64,000 bases of DNA from Sphingomonas sp. HITSZ_GF (lineage in GTDB: Bacteria > Pseudomonadota > Alphaproteobacteria > Sphingomonadales > Sphingomonadaceae), in the NCBI RefSeq assembly GCF_029543155.1, contig NZ_JARQXA010000006.1:62001-126000 (forward strand), given 5' to 3'. A model generated the notes under the pieces. The model was given only the letters and a program-made list of their open reading frames with translations, was not told the origin of the DNA and searched no databases. A program made the translations under genes and the position numbers. Positions 27,113 to 38,400 of the stretch are shown in pieces (the first letter of the stretch is position 1; each line of letters begins with the position of its first letter).

Positions 27113-27180
27113 GGCTTTTCTCTCCGTGAACCCACTCTGCACGGGGGAATGCGCAGGGGGCCGGAAAGGTTTCGCCCGCA

Positions 27181-27591
27181 TCATGAAACGCTGTTGCCGA
27201 GCTGCGCCAGTGCCGGGCGGAACTGCTCGCGCTCCGAGGCGGGGACGGGGGCAGTGGGATCGGGACGGAACGCGTCGATCGCACGGTCCGAGCCGTTGGG
27301 ATGTTCGTCGCCCATCAGGTCGGTCGGCGCGGTGCCCTCGGACGGACGGCGCAGCAGCCGCCACGCACCATAGGCCAGCGCACCCAGCGTCGCCGCCGCC
27401 AGCGTGCCGAGTGCCGCCATGCTCGCCGAATGGGCGGTGCGCGCCGGCGCCGGGCTGGCCTTGGCCTGGGCTTTCGCCTTGGCAGGTGCCTTGCGCGGCG
27501 TCGCCGCCGGCTTGCGGGCCGGGGTCTTGCGGGCGGCGGCAGGCTTGCGGGTGGTGGTGCTGGTGCCGGTCGTCTTGCGGGTGGTGGCCAT
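27181..27591 (-). CDS. Basic Lys/Ala/Pro-rich protein with one membrane helix
   Basis: 136 residues from ATG 27591 behind AGAGGA. Residues 1-55 are a disordered basic tract (TTRKPAAARKTPARKPAATP). A hydrophobic helix follows (MAALGTLAAATLGALAYGAW, about 58-77) and then an acidic, proline-containing tail. The basic head resembles the protein at 22005-22688. It could tether nucleic acid or polyanions to the membrane, but that is speculation; no family is recognised. Confidence 0.7.
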   Translation of the reverse strand: MATTRKTTGTSTTTRKPAAARKTPARKPAATPRKAPAKAKAQAKASPAPARTAHSASMAALGTLAAATLGALAYGAWRLLRRPSEGTAPTDLMGDEHPNGSDRAIDAFRPDPTAPVPASEREQFRPALAQLGNSVS

Positions 27592-27676
27592 CGGAATTCC
27601 TCTTTGGTTCAAGGCATTTCGGCCTGAACGGGTGGGCGGGGCGAGCGTTCCCGCCCGCGCCGCCCACGCGCCCTCC

Positions 27677-28213
27677 TCAGCTGTTTTCCTTGCCGGTGCA
27701 CTCCCCGGCGCGCTTGGCATCGACCGAGGCGGCCATGCTGCCCGCCGCGCCGCCATCGGAAGTGACTTCGGTATGATAGCTGTCCGCCGAATAGGTGCCC
27801 TTGATCGTCATCTCGCGCTTCTGCCCCGCGCTCTCGCAGCTGAGCTTGGCGTCGATGCTGCCGCCGGCCATGGTGAAATGATCGTAGCGGCAGCTCTTGT
27901 CGCCGCCGAACATGCCGGCCTTGGGCGATTTGACATCGGCTTCGGTGACGCAGGACGAGAAGCTCTGGCCGGCGGCCATCTTGTCGAGCATCGCCTTGCG
28001 GGTTTCCGCCGGCATCTGCTCCATGCCCGGCGCCTCCATCTTGGTGATGGTGACCTTGCCGTCCCAATGGCCCGGCGAGATGAAGCTGCCGGAGCCTTGC
28101 GCCGCGGCGACCTTGTTCGACACTTCCTCGACGGAAGCATTCTTCGCGGTGACGGTGGGGCCGTTGTTGCAGGCGGCGAGTGCCAGCGGCAGCAGCAGAG
28201 CGAAGCGATTCAT
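27677..28213 (-). CDS. DUF3617 family lipoprotein
   Basis: A 178-residue exported protein with a lipobox (LALAAC). The body has the DUF3617 layout: GHWDGKVTITKMEAPGM, then FSSCVTEADV and KSCRYDHFTMAGGSIDAKLSC, with Cys pairs that probably form disulfides, and GTYSADSYHTEV. Common in sphingomonads and of unknown role in the envelope. No operon partner is evident. Confidence 0.85.
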   Translation of the reverse strand: MNRFALLLPLALAACNNGPTVTAKNASVEEVSNKVAAAQGSGSFISPGHWDGKVTITKMEAPGMEQMPAETRKAMLDKMAAGQSFSSCVTEADVKSPKAGMFGGDKSCRYDHFTMAGGSIDAKLSCESAGQKREMTIKGTYSADSYHTEVTSDGGAAGSMAASVDAKRAGECTGKENS

Positions 28214-28352
28214 GGATATCCCCTCATTTTGGCCTCTCCAGGCCGACCTGCCCCGGACGGGGCTGGGGGATGAACGCCGGACATCGCCGTGCGGCCCCGC
28301 CGCCGCGCTCGGCTGGGCGCAGGGGAAGACCGGATAGACGGATGCGTTACGG

Positions 28353-28394
28353 AAAAGGGGATGGGCCGGGGCCAGGCCAGCATGCCGGCCCCGG
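28353..28394 (-). terminator. Intrinsic terminator after the 52-residue protein gene
   Basis: On the minus strand an 8-bp stem (CCGGGGCC/GGCCCCGG, 28366-28394) is followed by CCCCTTTT. It lies just past the stop at 28408 and supports a real transcript for that small gene. Confidence 0.55.
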
Positions 28395-28407
28395 ACATGC
28401 CCGGCTG

Positions 28408-28566
28408 TTAGCCGAGCACCTCGATCGCCGCGGCGCGGGCAATGGCGCGCTGACGCTGGCTGGCTTCGAGGGGGAAGAGGCGGCGGTGCGTCGGGACGAA
28501 GGCTTCGAACGGACGGCTGGCGCCGCGGGTAATCTGGGTTTCGTGGATCTTGTTGAAGAAGTTCAT
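28408..28566 (-). CDS. Small basic protein, 52 residues, unknown function
   Basis: Starts at ATG 28566 after AAGGAAA and ends just before an intrinsic terminator. The product starts MNFFNKIHETQITRGASRPF and is basic with no membrane segment. A possible promoter lies about 160 bp upstream, giving a long leader. No homologue is recognised. The combination of ribosome site, terminator and promoter-like sequence argues for expression. Confidence 0.5.
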   Translation of the reverse strand: MNFFNKIHETQITRGASRPFEAFVPTHRRLFPLEASQRQRAIARAAAIEVLG

Positions 28567-28724
28567 GTGTTTCCTTTGTTTTGGTTCTTGGCCCAGTGGA
28601 CTTGCGCGGATGCACGGCCGGGACGGCGCAATGCGTGCGCAGTTCCACATAAGCGATGAAAAGGCGCTGCGGTTCCGGATGCCGGAAACGGTTCGCCGCA
28701 TTGCAGCAGCGAGCGCCTCGGGAC

Positions 28725-28753
28725 CATATAGAGAACATTGCGCGATTATGCAA
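28725..28753 (-). promoter_or_regulatory. Possible housekeeping promoter for the 52-residue gene
   Basis: On the minus strand TTGCAT and TATATG are separated by 17 bp. The region is markedly AT-richer than its surroundings. If used, the leader would be roughly 150 nt. Confidence 0.35.
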
Positions 28754-28773
28754 GTGACCCGCGTTTTTCCGGA

Positions 28774-29835
28774 TCAGGAAGCCTCCGCAGCGGGGCCGGG
28801 ACCGGCATCGGCCGGGGGCGCGAGCAAGGCGGCGAACCAGCGATCGCGGGCCTCGGTCTCGGCGCAGCGGCGCGCCTCGATTTCGGCGCGATCGGCGGCC
28901 TCGACGGCCTCCTCTTCCTCGGGGCTGAGCTCGCGCGCGTAATCGCCCGCGCCATATTCGCCTTCCTCCTCGCCGAGGAAATCGGCGGGCGGCGGGAAAT
29001 GGGTGCGCCAGCTCTCATTGTCCTCGTCCCACCAGACCGGCTCGTCCTCCACCGCCTCGGGAAAATCTTGATTCTCTTGACTCGCCTCGGGTGCGGGGAG
29101 CGGGGCGATGGCGACCAGCCCGGCGGCCTCGGCACGGTTCCAGTCGGCGCCCGACCAGTCGCCGCGGGCGGCGGGATCGAGATCGGCGATGGGCTCGGCG
29201 AGGTCGGTGTGGGTGCGCAGCCAGGTGTCGGCGCGGGCGAGCGTGCGCAGCGGGGCGAGGTCGTCCTCACTGGCGGGGCCAATGCCGTGCGCGAGGAGCA
29301 GCGCGGCGCGGGCCGGGCCGGCCTCCTGCGCGATCAGCTCGACATAGCCGGCGAAATCCTCCGCGGCGAGGCGGGCGGCGGCATGGGTGGTCTCCTTCGC
29401 CGCCTTGTCGGCCATGCGATCGAGCCGGGCGAGCATCGCCATGCCGAGGCGATTGTCGTGGCGGTGGCGCTCGATCTCGCTGCCGTCGGCGCGGGTGATC
29501 GTATCGACCACGCCGTGCAACGCCCGCTCCATCAGCGAGTCCGCCAGCGTGTCTCGCGCGTGGAGGAGGGCGGCCTGCCAGCCGATCGCGAACTGGGTGC
29601 CTTTCCTGGAGAGGCGGAAGGCATAGGCGGATTGCTTGGACAGGCCGACGAGGCGGCAGGCCTGGTCGGGAGTAAGCCCCTCGGCGATGGCCTGGAGGAA
29701 GACCGCCTGCTTCTCCCCCGACCAGCCGGCGATGCGCTGGGAGGGGGAGGTGGCGTATTCGCGAAAGGGCGTGTCGGGGAGATGGTTCTCGGTGTGCGGG
29801 ATGCCGGCGGGGATCGGGGGGAATTGCAGTGCCAT
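28774..29835 (-). CDS. Hypothetical protein with an N-terminal helix-turn-helix
   Basis: A 353-residue protein; ATG 29835 is preferred over the longer open frame because residues upstream of MALQFPPIPAG are atypical. A helix-turn-helix-like segment (LTPDQACRLVGLSKQSAYAFR, about residues 47-67) resembles small-terminase or resolvase HTHs. The C-terminal third is strongly acidic (ELSPEEEEAVEAADRAE). No catalytic domain is recognised. It may be a DNA-binding protein of phage ancestry, now widespread in sphingomonads; this is an inference. Confidence 0.65.
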   Translation of the reverse strand: MALQFPPIPAGIPHTENHLPDTPFREYATSPSQRIAGWSGEKQAVFLQAIAEGLTPDQACRLVGLSKQSAYAFRLSRKGTQFAIGWQAALLHARDTLADSLMERALHGVVDTITRADGSEIERHRHDNRLGMAMLARLDRMADKAAKETTHAAARLAAEDFAGYVELIAQEAGPARAALLLAHGIGPASEDDLAPLRTLARADTWLRTHTDLAEPIADLDPAARGDWSGADWNRAEAAGLVAIAPLPAPEASQENQDFPEAVEDEPVWWDEDNESWRTHFPPPADFLGEEEGEYGAGDYARELSPEEEEAVEAADRAEIEARRCAETEARDRWFAALLAPPADAGPGPAAEAS

Positions 29836-30012
29836 CGGGGTGGTCCTCTCGGGTTTGAGTGAGGACCGGTTAGGTATGCTGGAATGGGGGCTGTAGGACA
29901 GGGGTTTGTTTATGGTTTGTTCTTTTTGTGTACACGGAGACGCGGAGGGGCGCGGGAAGGTGTGGCTGCAATCCTCTCCCTCCGGCGGAGGATTGGTGAA
30001 GAATGGCATTCG

Positions 30013-30117
30013 CTATGGATAACGTTGGCGGGCGTGGAAGACGGCGATCACCTCGATGAAATCGACGATGGTTCTGAGATTCTCCAGCGCCTCGGGGGTG
30101 CCGGAGGAGGCGGAGCA
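30013..30117 (-). pseudogene. Remnant of a ParE/RelE-type toxin with a large internal deletion
   Basis: Directly after the antitoxin stop, the same frame reads TPEALENLRTIVDFI, which resembles a ParE toxin N-terminus, and then immediately EVIAVFHARQRYP followed by TAG, which resembles a ParE C-terminus. The 50-60 residues normally between these parts are missing and there is no start codon with a ribosome site. The toxin is therefore non-functional by sequence. Confidence 0.6.
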
Positions 30118-30294
30118 TCAGCCCTCGGCGCGGCGATCGAGGATGGCCTGCATCTCGGCCATCACCTGGTCATGCGGAATGCCCGGCACCTTGCTCGCCA
30201 GCCGCGCCTCGACCTTGGCGCGGAACCATGCGTCATAGGCTTCGGCTTCTTCGGTCGTCGCGAATTCGGACACGATGGGCGAGAGCTTTGCCAT
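30118..30294 (-). CDS. Antitoxin, stability-determinant type, of a broken toxin-antitoxin pair
   Basis: A 58-residue protein beginning MAKLSPIVSEFATTEEAEAY and containing DAWFRAKVEARLASKVPGIPHDQVMAEM. This is the pattern of the short antitoxins often annotated as stability determinant that precede ParE/RelE toxins. The coding sequence is intact, but the toxin behind it has lost its centre. It lies at the left edge of an AT-richer island. If still expressed it could cross-neutralise a related toxin elsewhere in the genome. Confidence 0.75.
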   Translation of the reverse strand: MAKLSPIVSEFATTEEAEAYDAWFRAKVEARLASKVPGIPHDQVMAEMQAILDRRAEG

Positions 30295-30370
30295 GCGGGG
30301 AATATAGCGAAGCGGGTGGGGTGGGGAAGGCGCGGGCGGCGGGATGTGTCCGGAATGGAGAGGGTAAGAC

Positions 30371-30417
30371 TTGGCCGAAGGCTAACGTATACGCGAGGGC
30401 GATGGCCGCTCGGCCAA
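30371..30417. promoter_or_regulatory. Inverted repeat TTGGCCGA-N31-TCGGCCAA before the RelA/SpoT operon
   Basis: Perfect 8-bp arms at 30371-30378 and 30410-30417 lie 63 bp before the TTG start of the first operon gene. They could form a leader hairpin or two operator half-sites. It is the only clear symmetric element in the upstream region. Confidence 0.35.
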
Positions 30418-30479
30418 AGAAGATAGGGATTGATTTTTGCGTTTGAGTGGGTCCACCCTTAGAAGAAGGGGAGACGAAT

Positions 30480-31496
30480 TTGTCTATATCAAATGCGTTT
30501 GCATACCTAATCTCGCCGGGAAAAGGTGCGGTGGGCGGCAGTTCGATATCGGGCAAGGAAATTGCTGGCGGTACTGGCAAGCTCTTTGACATGCTTGCAG
30601 GCATATTCTCGGGTGAAGCCTCGCCACGTGATTTTGAGATAACCTTCAATGCGGCGCCGGACGGAGGGCAGGTAAATGAATGCCGTGATTTGCTCGTGGC
30701 ATTCGAAGCAAGTCCATCTTTGGCTAGTGGTCACCTGATTGCTGAAAGACTGCAAGGGGTCACCGACAATCGAAGTGGCATCGGGCTTCTATTTCTGCTT
30801 GCTGGCACTCAAGGGCTCAAGAAACGAGTCGTGGTTTCTCGCTTCCCGACGGAGCAAGCCGTGCTAGCTGAAGTGAGCTCGGCCGGATTGGACGTGGAAT
30901 TTCTCGAGCAGGTTTTTATCAAAAAGCTTTCTTCCTACAAGGCGGTCATGCTGCAGCACCCAACGCCTAAGGATGGGTTCTGGAAAGGCATGGCGACGGA
31001 TCGCCAGGCGGGGCAGTCGGGAGAGCACATCTCAGACTATTGGCTCAAAGATTTCCTAAACGCCGATTTTTCCGAAACTGCCGCTGCAGGCACGCGGCGG
31101 CTCGCCACCGCACTCAAGCAGGCTCTTAAGGCAAATCCGAACCTCTCGGTGAAGGCTGAGATTGCGCATGCTAGCTCACTAGCGCCAGCGGTGTTCCTTG
31201 GTAAATCCCTTACAATCGGGGACTTCTGTGACCACTTCGGGCTTAGTAACGCCGCAAAGGAAACTATTAGGAATCAGCTATCTAAGCCGAGTCTATTTGG
31301 AAAGATGTTTCAATTTGAGCCCAATGAATTCAAGAATGTGGCCCCGTTTAGAACCATTGAGATGAGCAATGGAGCAATACTGACGGCTCCAAATGAGGAT
31401 TTTGAGAAGGTTTTCGAAACCAAAGAGGCATCTGATGGCGTGGTGGAATACACGACTAGAGGCAGGGTCAGTGACCAGCGGCTAGCGCGCAAATGA
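30480..31496 (+). CDS. Unknown 338-residue protein encoded with a RelA/SpoT-domain enzyme
   Basis: The TTG at 30480 is preferred because GAAGGGGAG stands about 7 nt upstream; an in-frame GTG at 30447 lacks a site. No signal peptide or membrane helix. The centre has GIGLLFLLAGTQGLKKRVVV, then SRFPTEQAVLAEV, KKLSSYKAVMLQHP, GFWKGMATDRQAG and YWLKDFLNADF, an order faintly like NdpA/YejK nucleoid-associated proteins, but I cannot assign the family. Codon use is clearly AT-richer than in neighbouring genes, a sign of transfer. Its stop overlaps the start of the RelA/SpoT gene (ATGA), so the two are translationally coupled. Candidate roles are antitoxin, sensor or DNA-binding partner. Confidence 0.8.
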   Translation: MSISNAFAYLISPGKGAVGGSSISGKEIAGGTGKLFDMLAGIFSGEASPRDFEITFNAAPDGGQVNECRDLLVAFEASPSLASGHLIAERLQGVTDNRSGIGLLFLLAGTQGLKKRVVVSRFPTEQAVLAEVSSAGLDVEFLEQVFIKKLSSYKAVMLQHPTPKDGFWKGMATDRQAGQSGEHISDYWLKDFLNADFSETAAAGTRRLATALKQALKANPNLSVKAEIAHASSLAPAVFLGKSLTIGDFCDHFGLSNAAKETIRNQLSKPSLFGKMFQFEPNEFKNVAPFRTIEMSNGAILTAPNEDFEKVFETKEASDGVVEYTTRGRVSDQRLARK

Positions 31497-32137
31497 GTTC
31501 GGAATCTCTATTCGAAGCTGAGTACAAGGCTCGTTATCCCCTTTTGAGCAGTGTTGCTGAACAGCTTGAGAGGCACATTCAGGGCTACTTGGAAAGCTTG
31601 CCCCGCATAGACAGAATATCAGCGAGGGCAAAAAGTCCGGACCGGTTTATAGAAAAGGCATATAAACGCGACGACGACGGAAAAAGGAAGTACCTTAACC
31701 CCCTATTTGAAATACAGGATCAAATCGGCGCTAGGATTACTGTCTTCTATTTATCAGATGTTCAGCGCGTTAAGATTGAAGTCGAGAAATACTTCAAATT
31801 TATTGAAGTAGAAAATAAAACGCCAAATTCAGATTATGAATTTGGGTACTTTGGTCTTCACTATATAATTAGCGTTCCGGATGAGGTTGTTCCGGATGAA
31901 TATGAAGACGATATTCCAGAATTCTTTGAACTTCAGATCAAAACACTTTTCCAGCATGCATGGTCAGAGGCGCATCACGATCTGGGCTACAAGTCTATTA
32001 GAGATTTGACGCACGAGGAGCGGCGGAAGGTGGCATTTACAGCCGCTCAGGCGTGGGGTGCGGATGCCATATTCGAAGAATTGGCAAGCTCTCTTGTTTT
32101 CAACGATAATAGCCCATCGCCGTCGGAAACAACATAG
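31493..32137 (+). CDS. RelA/SpoT-domain nucleotidyl/pyrophosphotransferase, stand-alone
   Basis: A 214-residue single-domain protein. Conserved synthetase motifs are ARAKSPDRFIEKAYKR (residues 44-59), DQIGARITVFY (76-86), GYFGLHYII (118-126) and ELQIKTLFQHAWSEAHHDLGYK-like end (146-167), including the Glu-x-Gln-x-Lys segment of the active site. There is no hydrolase, TGS or ACT domain, as in small alarmone synthetases and toxSAS toxins. The usual Arg/Lys-Ser/Gly of the GYRSLH motif is Phe-Gly here, so (p)ppGpp synthesis or tRNA pyrophosphorylation are both possible. AT-rich codons and overlap with the upstream unknown gene suggest a mobile stress or defence module. Confidence 0.88.
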   Translation: MSSESLFEAEYKARYPLLSSVAEQLERHIQGYLESLPRIDRISARAKSPDRFIEKAYKRDDDGKRKYLNPLFEIQDQIGARITVFYLSDVQRVKIEVEKYFKFIEVENKTPNSDYEFGYFGLHYIISVPDEVVPDEYEDDIPEFFELQIKTLFQHAWSEAHHDLGYKSIRDLTHEERRKVAFTAAQAWGADAIFEELASSLVFNDNSPSPSETT

Positions 32138-32189
32138 CGCTTAAGCGGAGGTATTGGAGCCGGAATCCGCCTCTCGGATGCAGGATCTT

Positions 32190-35234
<3,045 letters not shown>

Positions 35235-35247
35235 GGAGGGTCCGACT

Positions 35248-35262
35248 GTTCCAGATTTGTTC
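35248..35262 (-). promoter_or_regulatory. LexA (SOS) box GTTC-N7-GTTC upstream of uvrA
   Basis: GTTC at 35248-35251 and 35259-35262 with exactly 7 bp between match the alphaproteobacterial LexA box, a direct repeat unlike the E. coli palindrome. It overlaps the predicted transcription start, 14 bp before the uvrA start codon. Confidence 0.75.
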
Positions 35263-35264
35263 CG

Positions 35265-35292
35265 AGTATAGGGAGCACGCCGGGCAGGTCAA
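35265..35292 (-). promoter_or_regulatory. Housekeeping promoter of uvrA
   Basis: On the minus strand TTGACC (35287-35292) and TATACT (35265-35270) are 16 bp apart, each one base from consensus. The LexA box follows immediately, so bound LexA would block initiation. Confidence 0.7.
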
Positions 35293-35461
35293 CGCGCGAT
35301 GCGGGATGTGGGATCGGCAGGCGCGGATCGCAAGCCGCGGGCGGAGTTGCACCGTTTCGGTGTAAATCCTCGCTTCTGTAACCTTTCCAGTGCAGTAGCC
35401 TGGAAATCTTCGGGAAACGGACGGACATAATCCTCGGCCCGAGGGGATAAGAGGGGTTCCA

Positions 35462-38400
35462 ATGCCGATTCCGCCGATCGATGCGCCTACGGGCGAACCG
35501 AATGTCACGTCCACGGCCACGATCGACCAGGACACCAGCATCGCCTCGGGGCAGATCCGCTACTCGACCGGGCTGTCGCGCATGCTTGCGAGCGGCGACG
35601 GCTGGAACGGCATTTATCCCGACCTGAACAATGCCGGCACGCTGTGGGCGAGCAATGCCGCCGGCGTGCAGCTGCTCTACGGCATGAATTTCGGCACGGT
35701 GACCAACAGCGGCACGATGGTTGCGCGCTCCGCCGATGGCGAAGCCTATGCCATCACCGTCACCAGCCATTTCGAGGGGATGACCAACAGCGGCAGCATC
35801 TATGCGATCGGCAACCTCAACGCCCTGACGATCCAGGACTGGGCCGGCTTCGGCTCGGCCGACATCGTCAACAGCGGGATACTCGCCGCGCAGGCCAGCC
35901 TCCACTCGACCGCGATCGCGCGCTTCAACGGCGGCCGCGTGGTCAACGCCGCGGGCGGGCAGATCCTGTCGCAGTCGCAGGATGCAGTGGGCATCTATCT
36001 CGGGCGCGGGCACAGCAATCCGCCGGGCTGGGCGGATCATCCCGATATCGAGAATGCCGGGCTGATCGAGGCGATCTCCACCGGCAGCGGCGCCTCGGCG
36101 GCGATCTACGTCACGCATCTCGACAGCGAGCTGATGGAGATCGTCAACAGCGGCACGATCCGCGGCGACTTCGCCATCTATGCCGACGGTTCGGTGGTGA
36201 CGTCGACGATCCACCCGGACGAGCAGGTGACCAACCTGGCCGGCGGCGTGATCGACGGCGCGATCTGGCTCGACCTAGGCGAGGACCTGATCACCAACCA
36301 TGGCACGATCGACGGCTGGATCGACATGGGCGAGGACAATGACCGGATCGACAATCGCGACGGCGTGATCACCGGCGTATCCAATCTGGGCTGGGGCGCC
36401 GACACCTATTGGGGCGGTGCGCAGACGGACGCCGTGACCGGCGACCGCGGCGACGACACGATCCTTGGCGGCGGCGGCAACGACCTGCTGCTCGGCGGCT
36501 GGGGCAACGACACGCTGCAGGGCGATGCCGGCAATGACGGGTTGTACGGCGAGGGCGGCAACGACCGGATCATCACCCAGGGCGGCGACCTGGTGGTTGC
36601 CGGCGCCGGCGACGACCGGATCGAGCTGGGCGACTACAGCTTCGCCAGCGTCAGCGGCGGCATCGGGCATGACGTGCTGGTGCTGCCGGCAGGCGACCTG
36701 CGCATAGTCGAGCTGAGCCAGGTCGCGGCGTCGAGCCGCGTCAGCGGGATCGACGAGATCGAGCTGGGATCGGGCCAGTGGCTGGCGATCCGCCCCGGCG
36801 ATCTGGCGGCGCTCACCGATGCCGCCACGCTGGTCGTCTCGGGCGGCGGCGCGGGCACGATCGACCTCGCCGGCAGCTGGACGCTCGGCACCGACGTGAT
36901 CCGCGACGGCGTCCGTTATCTGACCTATGCGAGCGGCGCGGAGACGCTGCTGGTGGACGCGCGCTTCCTCGTCCGCTTCGACGCGACCGGGCTGTATCGC
37001 GGCCTGGACGGCGTGGCGGGCGGCGATTCCGCGCCGGTGGCCGGGCAGATCGCCGGCGCGGTGCTGACGCCGGATCATGTGACGGCCAACGCCTACTACC
37101 TGACCAGCACGCTGACGATCGAGCGCGGCGAGAGCTGGGAATCGAACGGCGGCGTAACCGTGCTGACCGGCGACGATGCGTTCGTTTCGCTCTACAATTA
37201 CGGCTCGGTGATGAGCAGCGGCGGCGACAATGGCGCGATCGCCATTTCCGCCACGCTGAACCAGCTCTTCAACTATGGCGACATCAGCGCCAGCGCCTTC
37301 ACCGGCACCGCGAACCTGGCGAGCAACATCGCGGCGCTGAACACCTATGGGATCAGCAACTCCTCCACGTCGCTGCAGGGCAATGTGATCGCGATCAGCT
37401 CGATCAGCGGTTCGTGGCAGTTCCGAAACGAAGGCTCTGTACTGGCCAGCTCGGTGCAGACCATCGCCATCGGCTACCAGAACTGGTCGATGCACGAGGC
37501 GATCAACATCGGCGCGATCCGCGCGAGCTCGAGCGCTTTCATGGCCGTCGGCCTGTACGCGCACAATGGCGGATTGCTGATCAACAGCGGCACGATCGAG
37601 GCGACCGCGGCGCTGGCCGCCTATGGCGTGGCCGCGAGCACGCATGTGCTCAACCTCGACAACAGCGGCACGATCCGCGCGACGACGACCGGCGCCGGCC
37701 GCGCCGAGAGCATCGGCGTCTTCCTCTATTGGGAGGACTTCGTCTCGACGATCCACAATTCGGGGCTGATCAGCGCCGATGTGGCGATCACCTTCAACAC
37801 CAACGTCAACCGCGGCCAGCTGTGGCTCGACAATAGCGGCCGGATCGAGGGGCGGATCGACCTGCTCTCCAATTCGGGCGAGGACCGGATCTTCAACACC
37901 GGGACGCTGACCGGCAACGTGTCGATGGGCACCGGGCGCGACATCTTCTACGCCCCGAACGGCATCCAGACCGGCGTGATCAACGGCGGCGATGGCGGCG
38001 ACTATCTGGCGGGCAGCAGCAGCGCCGCCGAGCGGCTGGAAGGCGGTGCGGGCGACGATATCCTGGTGGGCGGCGGCGGCGACACGCTGACCGGCGGCGC
38101 GGGGCGCGACATCTTCGCCTTCACCCGCGGCACCGGCACCGACACGATCACCGACTTCGTCAGCGGCACCGACCGGATCGACCTGACCGCGCTGCATCCC
38201 ACTGCCGTGAGCATCAGCGGCTCGACCGTGACGGTGACCAGCGGGGCGGGCGTGCTGACCATCCAGGCATCGGGCGTGACGATGGCCGACATCCTGACCA
38301 CGCGCACCGATACCTTCACCGGCACCGATGGCGACGACACGCTCTATGCCAGCGCCGACGGATCGACGCTGATCGGCGGCGCGGGCTACGACCTGCTGAT

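Noticed and set aside
28725-28753. Reading frame continuing upstream of the 52-residue gene as a longer protein
   Set aside because: The upstream residues lack a ribosome site at their start and pass through a promoter-like AT-rich segment.
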